NCBI GenBank assembly: GCA_025938035.1
Contig: JAICQE010000108.1
Span: forward strand, 1-15,453
DNA from: Vicinamibacteria bacterium
GTDB taxonomy: Bacteria > Acidobacteriota > Vicinamibacteria > Vicinamibacterales > UBA2999
DNA length: 15,453 nt
Direction: 5' to 3'
Numbering within the stretch: the stretch's first letter is position 1; every line of letters begins with the position of its first letter. A model generated the notes under the pieces. That model was not told where the DNA came from. It did no database searches and saw only the letters and a program-made list of their open reading frames with translations. Of the stretch, positions 1 to 8,696 are shown in pieces. The position numbers were made by a program, and so were the translations under genes.

Positions 1-912
1 AGTGATTGCCGCCAGATATGCGGCGCCCGCGGCGAGATCGTCACCGCGCGGGCGCCATCTCCTGACGTCAACGGCAGCGATCGTCCCCAGCACGGCCGCC
101 GCGCAGAGCATGTCAATCCACAATGCCGGGGCGATGCCAAACACGCGCTGCACGACGCTCGCGACGGAGTACGCCAGTGAGGCGTCTCCCGCGGGCGAAG
201 TCATCATCGGCATCAGCAGCTCGCGCGCGTACTGCGAGTAAACCGCGGTTATCCGGCTGAAGCCGGACTCCACCGAACCGCGGATGAGGAGAGCCGGCGC
301 AAGCGCCAGCACCAGAGCGATCGCACCCGCGGCAAGAATGGCGCCGAAACGACGCCGCACCAGAAAGTGGACGACCAGCAACACCGGCATCAGCTTCAGG
401 GCGATGGCGGCGCCCAGCCACGCACCTGCGGTCAACGCTCTCCGGTGGTGCGACGCCGCGCCGACGTAGTGTCCGCCTTCAGGCGGAGCTGCCGACGCTA
501 CCGCCACGACGCAGCACAACACCACGAACAAGTTCACCTGGCCGTTCAGCAGGTTGTTCTGGATGACGTTGAACGTCACGAGGACCGCCGCCGCGGAGGC
601 CAGCGCCGAGCCGGCCGTCCGGCGAAGGACGACACCGAGCGCCGCAACCGACGCCGCGAACCAGCCGATCACCGCGGCGCCGTACGGCAGGAGCACCAGC
701 GGGCCCATCGCGAAGGCGAGAAAGAGCGGATAGATATACGGGAAGGGCGTGTCCAGGCCGTAGGGACTCTCACCATCCCACAGGGCGCGGGCCGACAGCA
801 GATAGCTGGTGAGATCGTTGCCGCCGGGACGGAACGCCTTGTGCCACGTCTGCGCGCCGAGGACAACCGTCGCCACGATCGCTGCGGTGGCGAGGATCCT
901 CGAGCGCCTCAC
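1..912 (-). CDS. GT87/DUF2029-type membrane glycosyltransferase, 3' end cut by window edge
   Basis: The minus strand is open from here to the window edge with no stop; 304 codons are visible. It reads as a very hydrophobic multi-pass membrane protein with an early GGNDLTSYLLSARALWDGES segment followed by a DTPFPYIYPLF stretch, and later NGQVNLF and AIALKLMPVLLVVHFL. This is the layout of GT87 (DUF2029) polyprenyl-phosphate-sugar mannosyltransferases, in which an extracytoplasmic acidic residue after the first helix is catalytic. I chose the GTG at 912 because GGAG lies 7 nt upstream and the protein then starts MRRSRILATAA. An in-frame ATG at 957 is possible but would translate a hairpin repeat and overlap the upstream gene. 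A copy of the CGTAG repeat is embedded in frame at 465-487 (PPEGGHYVG), in a loop between helices. The family call is from pattern recognition; the sugar donor and acceptor are unknown. Confidence 0.75.
   Translation of the reverse strand, partial: MRRSRILATAAIVATVVLGAQTWHKAFRPGGNDLTSYLLSARALWDGESPYGLDTPFPYIYPLFLAFAMGPLVLLPYGAAVIGWFAASVAALGVVLRRTAGSALASAAAVLVTFNVIQNNLLNGQVNLFVVLCCVVAVASAAPPEGGHYVGAASHHRRALTAGAWLGAAIALKLMPVLLVVHFLVRRRFGAILAAGAIALVLALAPALLIRGSVESGFSRITAVYSQYARELLMPMMTSPAGDASLAYSVASVVQRVFGIAPALWIDMLCAAAVLGTIAAVDVRRWRPRGDDLAAGAAYLAAIT
251..268 (-). repeat. possible degenerate hairpin-repeat core inside GT87 gene
   Basis: TCCGGCT and AGCCGGA form a perfect 7-bp inverted repeat with a 2-nt centre. 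On the minus strand the core GTCCGGCTTCAGCCGGAT differs from the core of the copy at 8566-8590 at two positions. It lacks the CGTAG flag and is translated as ESGFSRI, so it may be a decayed copy or chance. Confidence 0.35.
465..487 (+). repeat. CGTAG-hairpin repeat embedded in GT87 reading frame
   Basis: CGTAGT followed by GTCCGCCT-TC-AGGCGGA is identical over 23 bases to the intergenic copy at 5105-5127. Read on the minus strand within the glycosyltransferase frame it encodes PPEGGHYV without breaking the frame. Confidence 0.8.
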
Positions 913-926
913 GATCGCGCTCCGGC

Positions 927-952
927 CTTCCGGCGTGAAGCCGGAAGCTACG
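927..952 (-). repeat. CGTAG-hairpin repeat, variant with CTTCCGGC stem
   Basis: On the minus strand this reads CGTAG followed by CTTCCGGC, loop TTCAC, GCCGGAAG: a perfect 8-bp stem. It shares the CGTAG flag and the TTCA-type loop with the copies at 465, 5105 and 8566 but has a different stem sequence. The TAG of the flag (950-948) is the stop codon of the methionine-synthase-like gene, and the hairpin fills the gap before the preferred GT87 start. Confidence 0.6.
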
Positions 953-2120
953 GCCATAACTCTCGCGACGCGAGACGCGCGCCTTCGGCCAGCGCCTCGA
1001 GCTTCGCCCACATCACCTGCGGGTGCACGCGCCGGAGGCCTTCAATCTGGGCAAAGCCGCAGTCCGTCCCGGCGATCACGTTCTCACGTCCAACCAGTCC
1101 GGCAAATCTGACGATGCGATCCGCCACCAGCCGCGGATGCTCGACCGTCATGGTGTGATGCGTCACGACGCCGGGAATCAGGATTCTGCCGGGCGGGAGC
1201 TTCACCGTCTGCCACACGCGCCACTCGTGCTCGTGCCTCGCGTTGGCCGCCTCGATCGAGTACGCACCCGCCTTCACCCGCAGCATCAGATCGACGATGT
1301 CGCCCAGCGCCGCGTCGGCCATGTGCGGCACGTGCCAGCTGCCGAAGCAGATGTGATAACGAACCTTCTCCTCCGGGATGCCGCGCAGCGCGTGGTTGAG
1401 CGCTTCGACGCGCACCTCCGCCCACTCCCGATACGTCGCCTCACTCTGCTGCGTGAGCTCGTCGTACATATTCGCCAGCACGGCATCGTCGACCTGCAGG
1501 GTCAGACCGGCGTTCACGATCTCGAGGTATTCCTCGCGCAGCGCGTCGGCAATGGCGAAGACATACGCTCGATCGTCCGCGTAGTACTCGTTGGCGGCTT
1601 CGTAGCCCGTGCTTGCCGGCGCGACGGCGGTGAGAAAGCCGTCCGCGACGCCGGCAGCCGCAAGCCCCGCCGTGAGGTCGGCGATGTTACGCCGGATCGC
1701 GTCATGCCCGGTGTAGGTGATCGGCCCGACGCAGACGTGGCCGGGCGCGCTGGCGGCCCCGCGAGGGTAATGCTCTGTCATGAACTCGCGGAAGCGGATC
1801 CGATCGCGTCCTAACCACGTCGCCTCGAACAGGCGGTCGCCGCTGGCGTCGAAGCCGGTCAGGCGATCGAGCACGTAGTTCGACCAGCTGGACTTGCCGT
1901 ACTCGCCGTCGTTGACGAGATCCACGCCGGCATCGACCTGGCGGCGCACCACGTCTTCGGTGGCCCGCGCGAGCGCGCCGTGGTAGCGGTCCGCCGCCGC
2001 CCCCCCGGGGCTACGGCGAGACAGGCTCTGACGGACTTCCCTTCCGAGTTCGATGAGTTCCGGCGGCCGGATCAGGCTGCCGACGTGCGTCGTGAGGATT
2101 CGGCTCCCGCTGCGCTTCAA
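948..2120 (-). CDS. cobalamin-independent methionine-synthase-like (MetE C-terminal domain) methyltransferase
   Basis: A 390-residue protein of the COG0620 type, a single barrel matching the C-terminal catalytic half of MetE, which moves a methyl group from a folate donor to a zinc-bound thiol. The zinc site looks intact: H256 and C258 (YHICFGSWH), E290 (AYSIEAAN) and C354 (AGTDCGFAQ), matching the H-x-C, E and C ligands of E. coli MetE. The N-terminal TTHVGSLIRPPEL is typical of this family. The start appears to be TTG at 2120, since MKRSGSRILTTHVGS is the usual N-terminus; no strong ribosome site is visible. At 390 residues it is about half the length of classical MetE, lacking the N-terminal domain, so the methyl donor and acceptor may differ. 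It lies 49 nt after the MFS gene on the same strand, with the LigM-like enzyme upstream. Its stop TAG lies in a hairpin repeat. Family call is secure; the exact substrate is not. Confidence 0.85.
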   Translation of the reverse strand: MKRSGSRILTTHVGSLIRPPELIELGREVRQSLSRRSPGGAAADRYHGALARATEDVVRRQVDAGVDLVNDGEYGKSSWSNYVLDRLTGFDASGDRLFEATWLGRDRIRFREFMTEHYPRGAASAPGHVCVGPITYTGHDAIRRNIADLTAGLAAAGVADGFLTAVAPASTGYEAANEYYADDRAYVFAIADALREEYLEIVNAGLTLQVDDAVLANMYDELTQQSEATYREWAEVRVEALNHALRGIPEEKVRYHICFGSWHVPHMADAALGDIVDLMLRVKAGAYSIEAANARHEHEWRVWQTVKLPPGRILIPGVVTHHTMTVEHPRLVADRIVRFAGLVGRENVIAGTDCGFAQIEGLRRVHPQVMWAKLEALAEGARLASRELWP

Positions 2121-2144
2121 GCCGTATCGATCCGGATCCGCAGG

Positions 2145-2163
2145 GCACCCCTTTCGGGGGTGC
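2145..2163. other. intercistronic hairpin between MFS and MetE-like genes
   Basis: GCACCCC, loop TTTCG, GGGGTGC: a perfect 7-bp inverted repeat in the 49-nt gap. No T-tract follows on the minus strand, so it is not a classical terminator. It could stabilise or process the transcript between the two genes. Confidence 0.5.
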
Positions 2164-2169
2164 CGCCAA

Positions 2170-3525
2170 TCAATGGCGTTCCTCGACGCGGAGGTTCAGC
2201 AGCACGATCGCCGCGACGAGCGAGCCCAGTCCCATGAGCAGCGAGACCGTCGGGAGCGTGTATGACGTGAACAGGAATCCGGCAATGATCGGCGCCAGCA
2301 CCGATCCGCCGCGGCCGATGCCGACTGCGACACCGGTGCCCGAGGCACGCACGTGCGTTGGAAACGCCTTCGCGAAAATCGCGTACATCCCGGTAATCGC
2401 AGCATTCGTGCAGAACCCTGACACCATGCAGATCAGGATCAGTCTGGTCAGGTCGGCTGGCGAGCGGCCGAACAGCGCCACGGCGATCGTCGAGAGCAGC
2501 ATCACGGTGATCGTCAGCGCCTTCACGCTGAAACGCTGCGACAACAGACCGAGAACCGTTCCACCAGTCGCACCGCCAACGTTCAACCAGCTCAACACGT
2601 AACCGGCGGACGATGGGGCGAAGCCCATGCCGACAACGATCGTGGGCACCCATTTGACGATGTAATAGAACGTCGTGATGTGGAAGAAGTACGCCATCGT
2701 CGCGAGCACGGTCGTGACCAGCAATGGCGCCCTGAACAGGTCTCCGCTCGATCGCTTGCGGATATCAGCCGACACGGCGGGCAGCTCCGCGACCGCCGGG
2801 TGACCGAACTGCGTCAACGTTCGATTGATTCGGTCGAGGGCGCCTGCCGGCTGCTTGCGGGCAAGCCAGTGAACCGATTCGGGCATCAGGAAGTACACCG
2901 TCGGAATCATGACGACCGTGACGGTGGCGCCGAAATAAAACACCGAGCGCCATTCGGCCAGTTCGAGTCCGGTGGATGTGATGAAGCCGCCGAGCGCGGC
3001 GCCGACCGGATAGCCGATCGACATAATGGCGACGTTCAAGTCGCGGCGCCGCGTATTCGAGAACTCGGCAACGACGGCATTGATCGCGGCGAGCATGCCG
3101 CCAATGCCCAGGCCTGTGATGATGCGCCACACCGAGAGGTCCGCCAGGCGCACGTCGACGTTGGAGCCGAACAGGGCAAAGACCGGCGTGACCAGTCCGC
3201 CGAGAATGCCGGTTGACGTCGTCGCCATGAACATGCCCGTCGCCATTACAACGAGGCACCCGAGCACCGTCGGCCGGCGTCCGATCTTGTCGGCCAGGCT
3301 GCCCAGGAAGATCGATCCCAGCGCCATGCCGATCAGTTCCATCGACAGCACGAAGCCGAGCTGCACTCGCGTGATCTGCCATTCCGCCATGATCCCTGGC
3401 GACGCGAAGCTGATTGACAGCACGTCGAAGCCGTCGAGCGCATTGAGCGCAATGGTGATGGCGACAACGAGCACCTGGCGCGTGCTCATCGGCGATTTGG
3501 CGATCAGGTCGCGAGGATCGGTCAT
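2170..3525 (-). CDS. MFS permease, aromatic acid:H+ symporter (PcaK/VanK/BenK-like)
   Basis: A 451-residue, very hydrophobic protein with the features of a 12-helix major facilitator in the inner membrane. Residues 31-34 DGFD in the first helix are a hallmark of the aromatic acid:H+ symporter family, and 75-85 GSLADKIGRRP is the MFS motif A loop between helices 2 and 3. WRIITGLGIGG (about 133-143) and the following AEFSNTRRRD match the fourth helix and its loop. A stretch at about 105-128 looks longer than usual for the family. The ATG at 3525 gives a normal N-terminus with the charged MTDPRDLIAK lead; its ribosome site is weak. It follows the LigM-like gene on the same strand after a 148-nt repeat-filled gap. 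Expected cargo is a benzoate-, vanillate- or protocatechuate-like acid; the exact substrate cannot be read from sequence. Confidence 0.85.
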   Translation of the reverse strand: MTDPRDLIAKSPMSTRQVLVVAITIALNALDGFDVLSISFASPGIMAEWQITRVQLGFVLSMELIGMALGSIFLGSLADKIGRRPTVLGCLVVMATGMFMATTSTGILGGLVTPVFALFGSNVDVRLADLSVWRIITGLGIGGMLAAINAVVAEFSNTRRRDLNVAIMSIGYPVGAALGGFITSTGLELAEWRSVFYFGATVTVVMIPTVYFLMPESVHWLARKQPAGALDRINRTLTQFGHPAVAELPAVSADIRKRSSGDLFRAPLLVTTVLATMAYFFHITTFYYIVKWVPTIVVGMGFAPSSAGYVLSWLNVGGATGGTVLGLLSQRFSVKALTITVMLLSTIAVALFGRSPADLTRLILICMVSGFCTNAAITGMYAIFAKAFPTHVRASGTGVAVGIGRGGSVLAPIIAGFLFTSYTLPTVSLLMGLGSLVAAIVLLNLRVEERH

Positions 3526-3540
3526 GGTTGCGGGATTCTA

Positions 3541-3673
3541 GTAGGCCTAAGGCCGAAGGCCCAAGGAATAAGGGCTGGTCAAGGCCTCAGGCGTTTGGCC
3601 ACAGGCCTAAGAGGGACGAGAGACGGTGCGGGCTTCGTCCTTCTCTTAGGCCTTCGGCCTTGGCCCTTAGGCC

Positions 3674-3676
<3 letters not shown>
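3541..3676. repeat. GGCCTAA/GGCCGAA word array arranged as inverted arms
   Basis: The gap between the LigM-like and MFS genes is built almost wholly of AAGGCC, CTAAGGCC and GAAGGCC words. A perfect 13-bp inverted pair, AAGGCCGAAGGCC at 3549-3561 and its complement at 3649-3661, brackets about 87 nt. The right arm runs into the TAA stop of the LigM-like gene (3676-3674). Confidence 0.75.
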
Positions 3677-5080
<1,404 letters not shown>

Positions 5081-5104
5081 CTACTCCTGTTCGATAACAC
5101 CCTT

Positions 5105-5129
5105 CGTAGTGTCCGCCTTCAGGCGGACC
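5105..5129 (+). repeat. CGTAG-hairpin repeat, intergenic copy
   Basis: CGTAGT followed by GTCCGCCT-TC-AGGCGGAC and a final C. The stem is a perfect 8-bp palindrome arm pair around TC. It sits in the 5' region of the LigM-like gene, about 40 nt upstream of its ATG. It is identical over 23 bases to the copy inside the GT87 gene. Confidence 0.8.
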
Positions 5130-5237
5130 CGCCGGAAAACGGACAAACGACAGATTGTGGATCATCGGGAGGCGGAACGTCATCTGTGGGATCCCGAAGG
5201 GGGAGCAACGGGGTCGCCGACGGCGGCCCGCGCCGGG

Positions 5238-5271
5238 AAAAAGCCGTGCCAAGTGCCCAGTCTGGCGCGGC
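5238..5271 (-). terminator. leftward-facing intrinsic terminator-like hairpin upstream of LigM-like gene
   Basis: On the minus strand GCCGCGCCA (5271-5263), an 11-nt loop and TGGCACGGC (5251-5243) form a 9-bp stem with one mispair in DNA; the minus-strand transcript would have A opposite C there. It is followed directly by TTTTT (5242-5238). This would stop leftward transcription starting in or beyond the receptor leader, or attenuate the LigM-like transcript if that starts to the right of it. On the plus strand the stem has a G-U wobble and is followed by A8, so it should not terminate rightward transcription. Confidence 0.5.
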
Positions 5272-5314
5272 AAAAAAAAGGCTATTTGTAAAGTAGGTAA
5301 ACTGCGCGTATCTT
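5272..5314 (+). promoter_or_regulatory. candidate sigma70-type promoter with A-tract for the TonB receptor gene
   Basis: TTGTAA at 5286-5291 and TATCTT at 5309-5314 are spaced by exactly 17 nt; each matches the consensus at four of six positions. An A8 run (5272-5279) sits just upstream where an UP element would lie. The predicted start of transcription is near 5321, giving a leader of about 113 nt. Confidence 0.45.
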
Positions 5315-5324
5315 GTCTCCGTGC

Positions 5325-5414
5325 GTGCGCCCCCCAGGCGCACTTCTCCATGCGTGGTTCTGCGGAAGCGGGGGTCTGCGTGGCGGTCCCTGCCGCAGGT
5401 GGTTGCGGCATTTT
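5325..5414 (+). promoter_or_regulatory. structured 5' leader with two perfect hairpins
   Basis: Hairpin 1: GTGCGCC (5325-5331), loop CCCCA, GGCGCAC (5337-5343). Hairpin 2: TGCCGCA (5391-5397), loop GGTGGT, TGCGGCA (5404-5410), directly followed by TTTT (5411-5414). Both stems are perfect 7-bp pairs. Hairpin 2 resembles a short terminator placed just before the AGAGAGAGG ribosome site (5422-5430) of the receptor gene, which suggests attenuation or translation control. No known riboswitch class was recognised. Confidence 0.45.
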
Positions 5415-5433
5415 AGGAAAAAGAGAGAGGCCT

Positions 5434-8400
5434 ATGCGTTCAGTCAAGTACCTCGTGCTACTTGCTGTCTTGCTGATTCCGTCGGTGGCGTCCGCCCAGG
5501 CGACGCTCACGGGAACGGTGCGAGACAACCAGGGCGGCGTGCTGCCCGGCGTCACGGTCGAGGCGGCAAGTCCGGCTCTGATCGAGAAAGTCAAAACGGC
5601 GGTCACAGACGACAGCGGTCAGTACCGCATCGTCGACCTGAGAGCCGGCGTCTATACGCTGACCTTCACGCTCCCCGGCTTCAACACCGTGCGGCGCGAA
5701 GAGATCACGCTGTCGGGCACAACGACGTTGACCATCCCGGTCACGATGAACGTCGGCGGGATCCAGGAAACGATCACCGTGACCGGCGAGACGCCGGTGG
5801 TGGACGTGCAGAGCGCGAGAAAAGAGGTCGTGCTCGATCAGGAGGTCATCCAGACCATCCCGGCCACGCGTTCCGTCGGGGGACTGTTGAACGCGACAGC
5901 CGGGCTGACCGTGGACAACAACGGTATCGCCCTCTCTCCAACGATGACCTTCTTCTCGGCAAATGGCGGCGCCAATAACGAAGGGCGCATGGCGGTCAAC
6001 GGCATGACCGTTGGCGCTGCGCGCAGCGGCGGGGTGTCGTCGTATGTCTACGACGCAGTCGGCGTGGAGGAAGTTGCAGTCCGCGTTGGCGGCGGCCTTG
6101 GCGAGACGGACACCGGCGGTCCGATCATGAACATCATCCCGCGCTCGGGCGGCAACTCGTTCCGCGGCACGGCGTTCCTCAGCACCGCCGGCGACTGGTC
6201 GAAGGGCAACAACCTCAATGACGAGCTGAGGGCGGTAGGCATCGACGAAGCACCCGGGATCATCCAGGCGCACGACGCCAGCATGTCGTACGGAGGCCCC
6301 ATCCTTCGCGATCGCCTCTGGTTCTTCGGGCAGTACCGCAACCTCGACACCCAGACGGCGGTGGAAGGCGTTAGCGGAAATGCCAACGTCGGCCTTGCGA
6401 ACCGGTGGGACTGGATGCCGAGCGAGGTTAACTCGCGTCGAGTGCAGGATCGACAGATGGCGATCGCGCGCCTTGCCGGACAGGCCGGCAAGAGTCGGAT
6501 CCAGGTCAACTACGAGTACCAGAAGCGCTGCGAGGGCACGAACCTGTTCGCCGGCGGCGATGCCTGCCATACGCGCGGCGACGACTGGGTCGGCCTCGGC
6601 TCGACAACGCAGTCGCCGGAATCGACGGGCACCGCGGGCACCGGCTACTTCGAATGGCCGTTCCACCTGACGCAGGGTCAGTGGACGATGCCGGCGACCA
6701 ACAAGCTGCTGCTCGAAGGCAACGCGACGATCTTCCGCTACAACCCGGCGTTCGGCTTCCCGCCGCCGGACGGGATCACCAACATGATCCCCGTCCAGGA
6801 GCAGTCAACCAACCTCCGGTGCGTCCAGGACACCGGCGCCAGCATGTCGAACCCGGGATGCGCCGAAGCGGCAGACCCGACCAAGCTGCAGTGGGCGCCG
6901 GCGGCCAACTACACCTACCGCGGGCTCGAGCAGTGGGGATACGCGGAGGGCGCGACCAACAGCGCCAACGGGAGCGCGTCGTACGTGACCGGCTCGCACA
7001 ACATCAAGGTCGGCTACCAGTACTACTGGCTGCGTCAGCTCGACGAGACGATCGCGGCCGAGAACCAGCTCCTGTACCGGGCGCAGCGCGGGGTGATGAA
7101 CCGCGTCACCTACCGGCTGCCGACGCGGAGCAACAACACCGTGACGCAGCTGCACGGCATCTTCGCGCAGGACCAGTACACCCGCGGCCGTATGACGCTG
7201 TCGGGCGCGGTCCGCTGGGATCGTGCGAGCAGCTACGCGCCGGTCGAAGGGAACGGCGTGTCCAGAACCTCGTTCCTGAACCCGACGGTCATCACCTTCG
7301 AGAAGACCGAAGGTGTCAATGCGTACAACGACATCAGCCCCCGCATCGGCGTTGGCTATGACGTGTTCGGCAACGGCAGGACCGCTCTGAAGCTGCGCTG
7401 GGGCAAGTACCTCGGCTTCGCCTCGAACGACCCGCCGTTCACGTCCACGAACAAGGGCGCCACGATCGTGGCCACCGTCAACCGCAACTGGGCCGACAAC
7501 GATGGCGACAAGGTCGTGGACTGCGATCTGCTGAACAACGCGGCGCAGGGTCCGACGGCCGCGGTGTTCGCTGTGGACACCTGTGCGATCGTGACCGGCA
7601 ACGACGCCAACTTCGGCAAGCCGGGTGCGGCAACGGTCGTGGATGCGGACCTGCTCAAGGGCTGGGGCGTGCGCACGCACGACTACCAGACCGAGGTCAC
7701 GCTGCAGCAGGAAGTCCTGCCGCGTGTGTCGGCGGAGGTCAGCTATATCCACCGCACGTTCCACGGCTTCATGAGGACGGATCTCCTCAATCGGGAAACG
7801 ACCGATTATGTGAACTACACCATCACGGCGCCGACGGATTCGCGCCTCCCCGGCGGCGGCGGCTATCCGATCACCATATTCCTGAACAACAGCACCCGAC
7901 CGACGCAGAACAACCTGAGGCGCGAACAAAACGTCAGCGTCGACGGCAAGGAGCGTGAGGCCTATTACGACGGCGTCAACTTTAATGTCAACGCGCGTAT
8001 GCGAAACGGCCTCTTCGTCTCGCTCGGCACGCAGACCGGCCGCCGGGTCGACGATGACTGCAACGTGGTGATCAACTTCGACAACCCGGACCCGCGCGGT
8101 TGCCATGATGCCGACCCCTGGCAGACGACCATCCGAGGTCTCGGCAGCTACACGATTCCGAAAATCGACGTCCTCGTCAGCGCGACCGTCCGCTCGCAGA
8201 CGCCGCTGGAGCTGGATGCCGATCTGGTCATTCCGAACACCCAGGTCCGGACGCTCCTGGGTGGCACGCTCCCACCCGGACTGCTGTCCACGGGCAACTC
8301 GACCATCAGCCTGACCGACCCGGACCACCGTCTCTTCGCCAGCAACCGCCGAACCCAGGTGGACATGCGCTTCGCGAAGGTCGTTCGCCTCGGACGCACA

Positions 8401-8556
8401 CGGACCGACGTCGGCGTCGATCTGTGGAACCTGTTCAACACCAACTACGCGACTGCTTACGAGGGCGACTACGGCCCCGTCGGCAGCGAGTGGCTGAACC
8501 CGACGTCGATCTACGCGCCGCGGTTCGTCCGTCTGAACTTCACGGTGAGCTTCTAA
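5434..8556 (+). CDS. TonB-dependent outer-membrane receptor with carboxypeptidase-regulatory-like N-domain
   Basis: A 1040-residue outer-membrane transporter. Residues 1-21 form a signal peptide ending VASA, cleaved before Q22. Residues about 23-108 (TLTGTVRDNQGGVLPGVTV through GFNTVRREEITL) are a carboxypeptidase-regulatory-like beta-sandwich. ETITVTGETPVVDV (112-125) looks like the TonB-box region and leads into the plug (VVLDQEVIQTIPATRSVGGL). The rest is a beta-barrel, and the protein ends FVRLNFTVSF with the C-terminal phenylalanine typical of BAM-inserted proteins. The frame is open far upstream, but ATG 5434 is chosen because AGAGAGAGG sits just before it and the signal peptide starts there. 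The gene has its own candidate promoter, a structured leader and a strong terminator. Such receptors take up oligomers, siderophores or large organics in Acidobacteriota; its ligand is unknown. Placement beside the demethylase genes hints at plant-derived aromatics, as inference only. Confidence 0.93.
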   Translation: MRSVKYLVLLAVLLIPSVASAQATLTGTVRDNQGGVLPGVTVEAASPALIEKVKTAVTDDSGQYRIVDLRAGVYTLTFTLPGFNTVRREEITLSGTTTLTIPVTMNVGGIQETITVTGETPVVDVQSARKEVVLDQEVIQTIPATRSVGGLLNATAGLTVDNNGIALSPTMTFFSANGGANNEGRMAVNGMTVGAARSGGVSSYVYDAVGVEEVAVRVGGGLGETDTGGPIMNIIPRSGGNSFRGTAFLSTAGDWSKGNNLNDELRAVGIDEAPGIIQAHDASMSYGGPILRDRLWFFGQYRNLDTQTAVEGVSGNANVGLANRWDWMPSEVNSRRVQDRQMAIARLAGQAGKSRIQVNYEYQKRCEGTNLFAGGDACHTRGDDWVGLGSTTQSPESTGTAGTGYFEWPFHLTQGQWTMPATNKLLLEGNATIFRYNPAFGFPPPDGITNMIPVQEQSTNLRCVQDTGASMSNPGCAEAADPTKLQWAPAANYTYRGLEQWGYAEGATNSANGSASYVTGSHNIKVGYQYYWLRQLDETIAAENQLLYRAQRGVMNRVTYRLPTRSNNTVTQLHGIFAQDQYTRGRMTLSGAVRWDRASSYAPVEGNGVSRTSFLNPTVITFEKTEGVNAYNDISPRIGVGYDVFGNGRTALKLRWGKYLGFASNDPPFTSTNKGATIVATVNRNWADNDGDKVVDCDLLNNAAQGPTAAVFAVDTCAIVTGNDANFGKPGAATVVDADLLKGWGVRTHDYQTEVTLQQEVLPRVSAEVSYIHRTFHGFMRTDLLNRETTDYVNYTITAPTDSRLPGGGGYPITIFLNNSTRPTQNNLRREQNVSVDGKEREAYYDGVNFNVNARMRNGLFVSLGTQTGRRVDDDCNVVINFDNPDPRGCHDADPWQTTIRGLGSYTIPKIDVLVSATVRSQTPLELDADLVIPNTQVRTLLGGTLPPGLLSTGNSTISLTDPDHRLFASNRRTQVDMRFAKVVRLGRTRTDVGVDLWNLFNTNYATAYEGDYGPVGSEWLNPTSIYAPRFVRLNFTVSF

Positions 8557-8565
8557 GCAACCGCT

Positions 8566-8590
8566 CGTAGTGTCCGGCTTTAGCCGGACC
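8566..8590 (+). repeat. CGTAG-hairpin repeat, compensated stem variant
   Basis: CGTAGT followed by GTCCGGCT-TT-AGCCGGAC and a final C. Compared with the 5105 copy, one stem position changes from C to G and its partner from G to C, so the hairpin is kept. It lies 9 nt after the receptor stop codon and just before the terminator. Confidence 0.8.
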
Positions 8591-8596
8591 AATCAC

Positions 8597-8633
8597 AGGG
8601 CCCGGTGGCGCAACGCGCTGCCGGGCCCTTTTT
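8597..8633 (+). terminator. intrinsic terminator of the TonB receptor gene
   Basis: AGGGCCCGG (8597-8605) pairs perfectly with CCGGGCCCT (8621-8629), a 9-bp GC-rich stem. An inner GCGC-AAC-GCGC can also pair in the loop, and T5 (8629-8633) follows. This is a textbook Rho-independent terminator 40 nt after the stop codon. Confidence 0.9.
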
Positions 8634-8668
8634 AGTTGGTAGTTGGTAGTTGGTAGTTGGTGGTTGGT
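8634..8668 (+). repeat. five tandem 7-bp AGTTGGT units
   Basis: Four exact AGTTGGT units (8634, 8641, 8648, 8655) and one GGTTGGT unit (8662-8668) begin right after the terminator T-tract. The rest of this gap, 8669-8696, shows nothing recognisable. On the minus strand it would read LPTTNYQLPTT, a peptide often seen in spurious predictions. Confidence 0.9.
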
Positions 8669-8696
8669 AGTCGTTTGATCGTTATGATCTCAAGCG

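Noticed and set aside
367..1158. Plus-strand open frame across the GT87 and MetE-like ends
   Set aside because: It is antisense to the continuous minus-strand membrane protein frame and reads as Arg-rich noise.
5190..5210. CCGAAGGGGGAGCAA segment resembling part of a glycine riboswitch
   Set aside because: The rest of the aptamer pattern is missing, it lies upstream of the candidate promoter for the receptor, and neither neighbour is a glycine-cleavage gene, although the LigM-like fold is GcvT-related.
5350..5433. In-frame upstream ATG at 5350 as the receptor start
   Set aside because: It lacks a signal-peptide-like N-terminus and a good ribosome site, whereas ATG 5434 has AGAGAGAGG just before it and begins a clean signal peptide.
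6805..8592. Long minus-strand open frame antisense to the TonB receptor, starting MVRLKPDTT
   Set aside because: It mirrors a strongly supported receptor gene in high-GC DNA; its start is the translated CGTAG-hairpin repeat and its composition is Arg/Val/Asp-rich shadow sequence with no family features.
8634..8668. Possible CRISPR-like repeat
   Set aside because: The units are 7 bp with no spacers; it is a simple tandem repeat.
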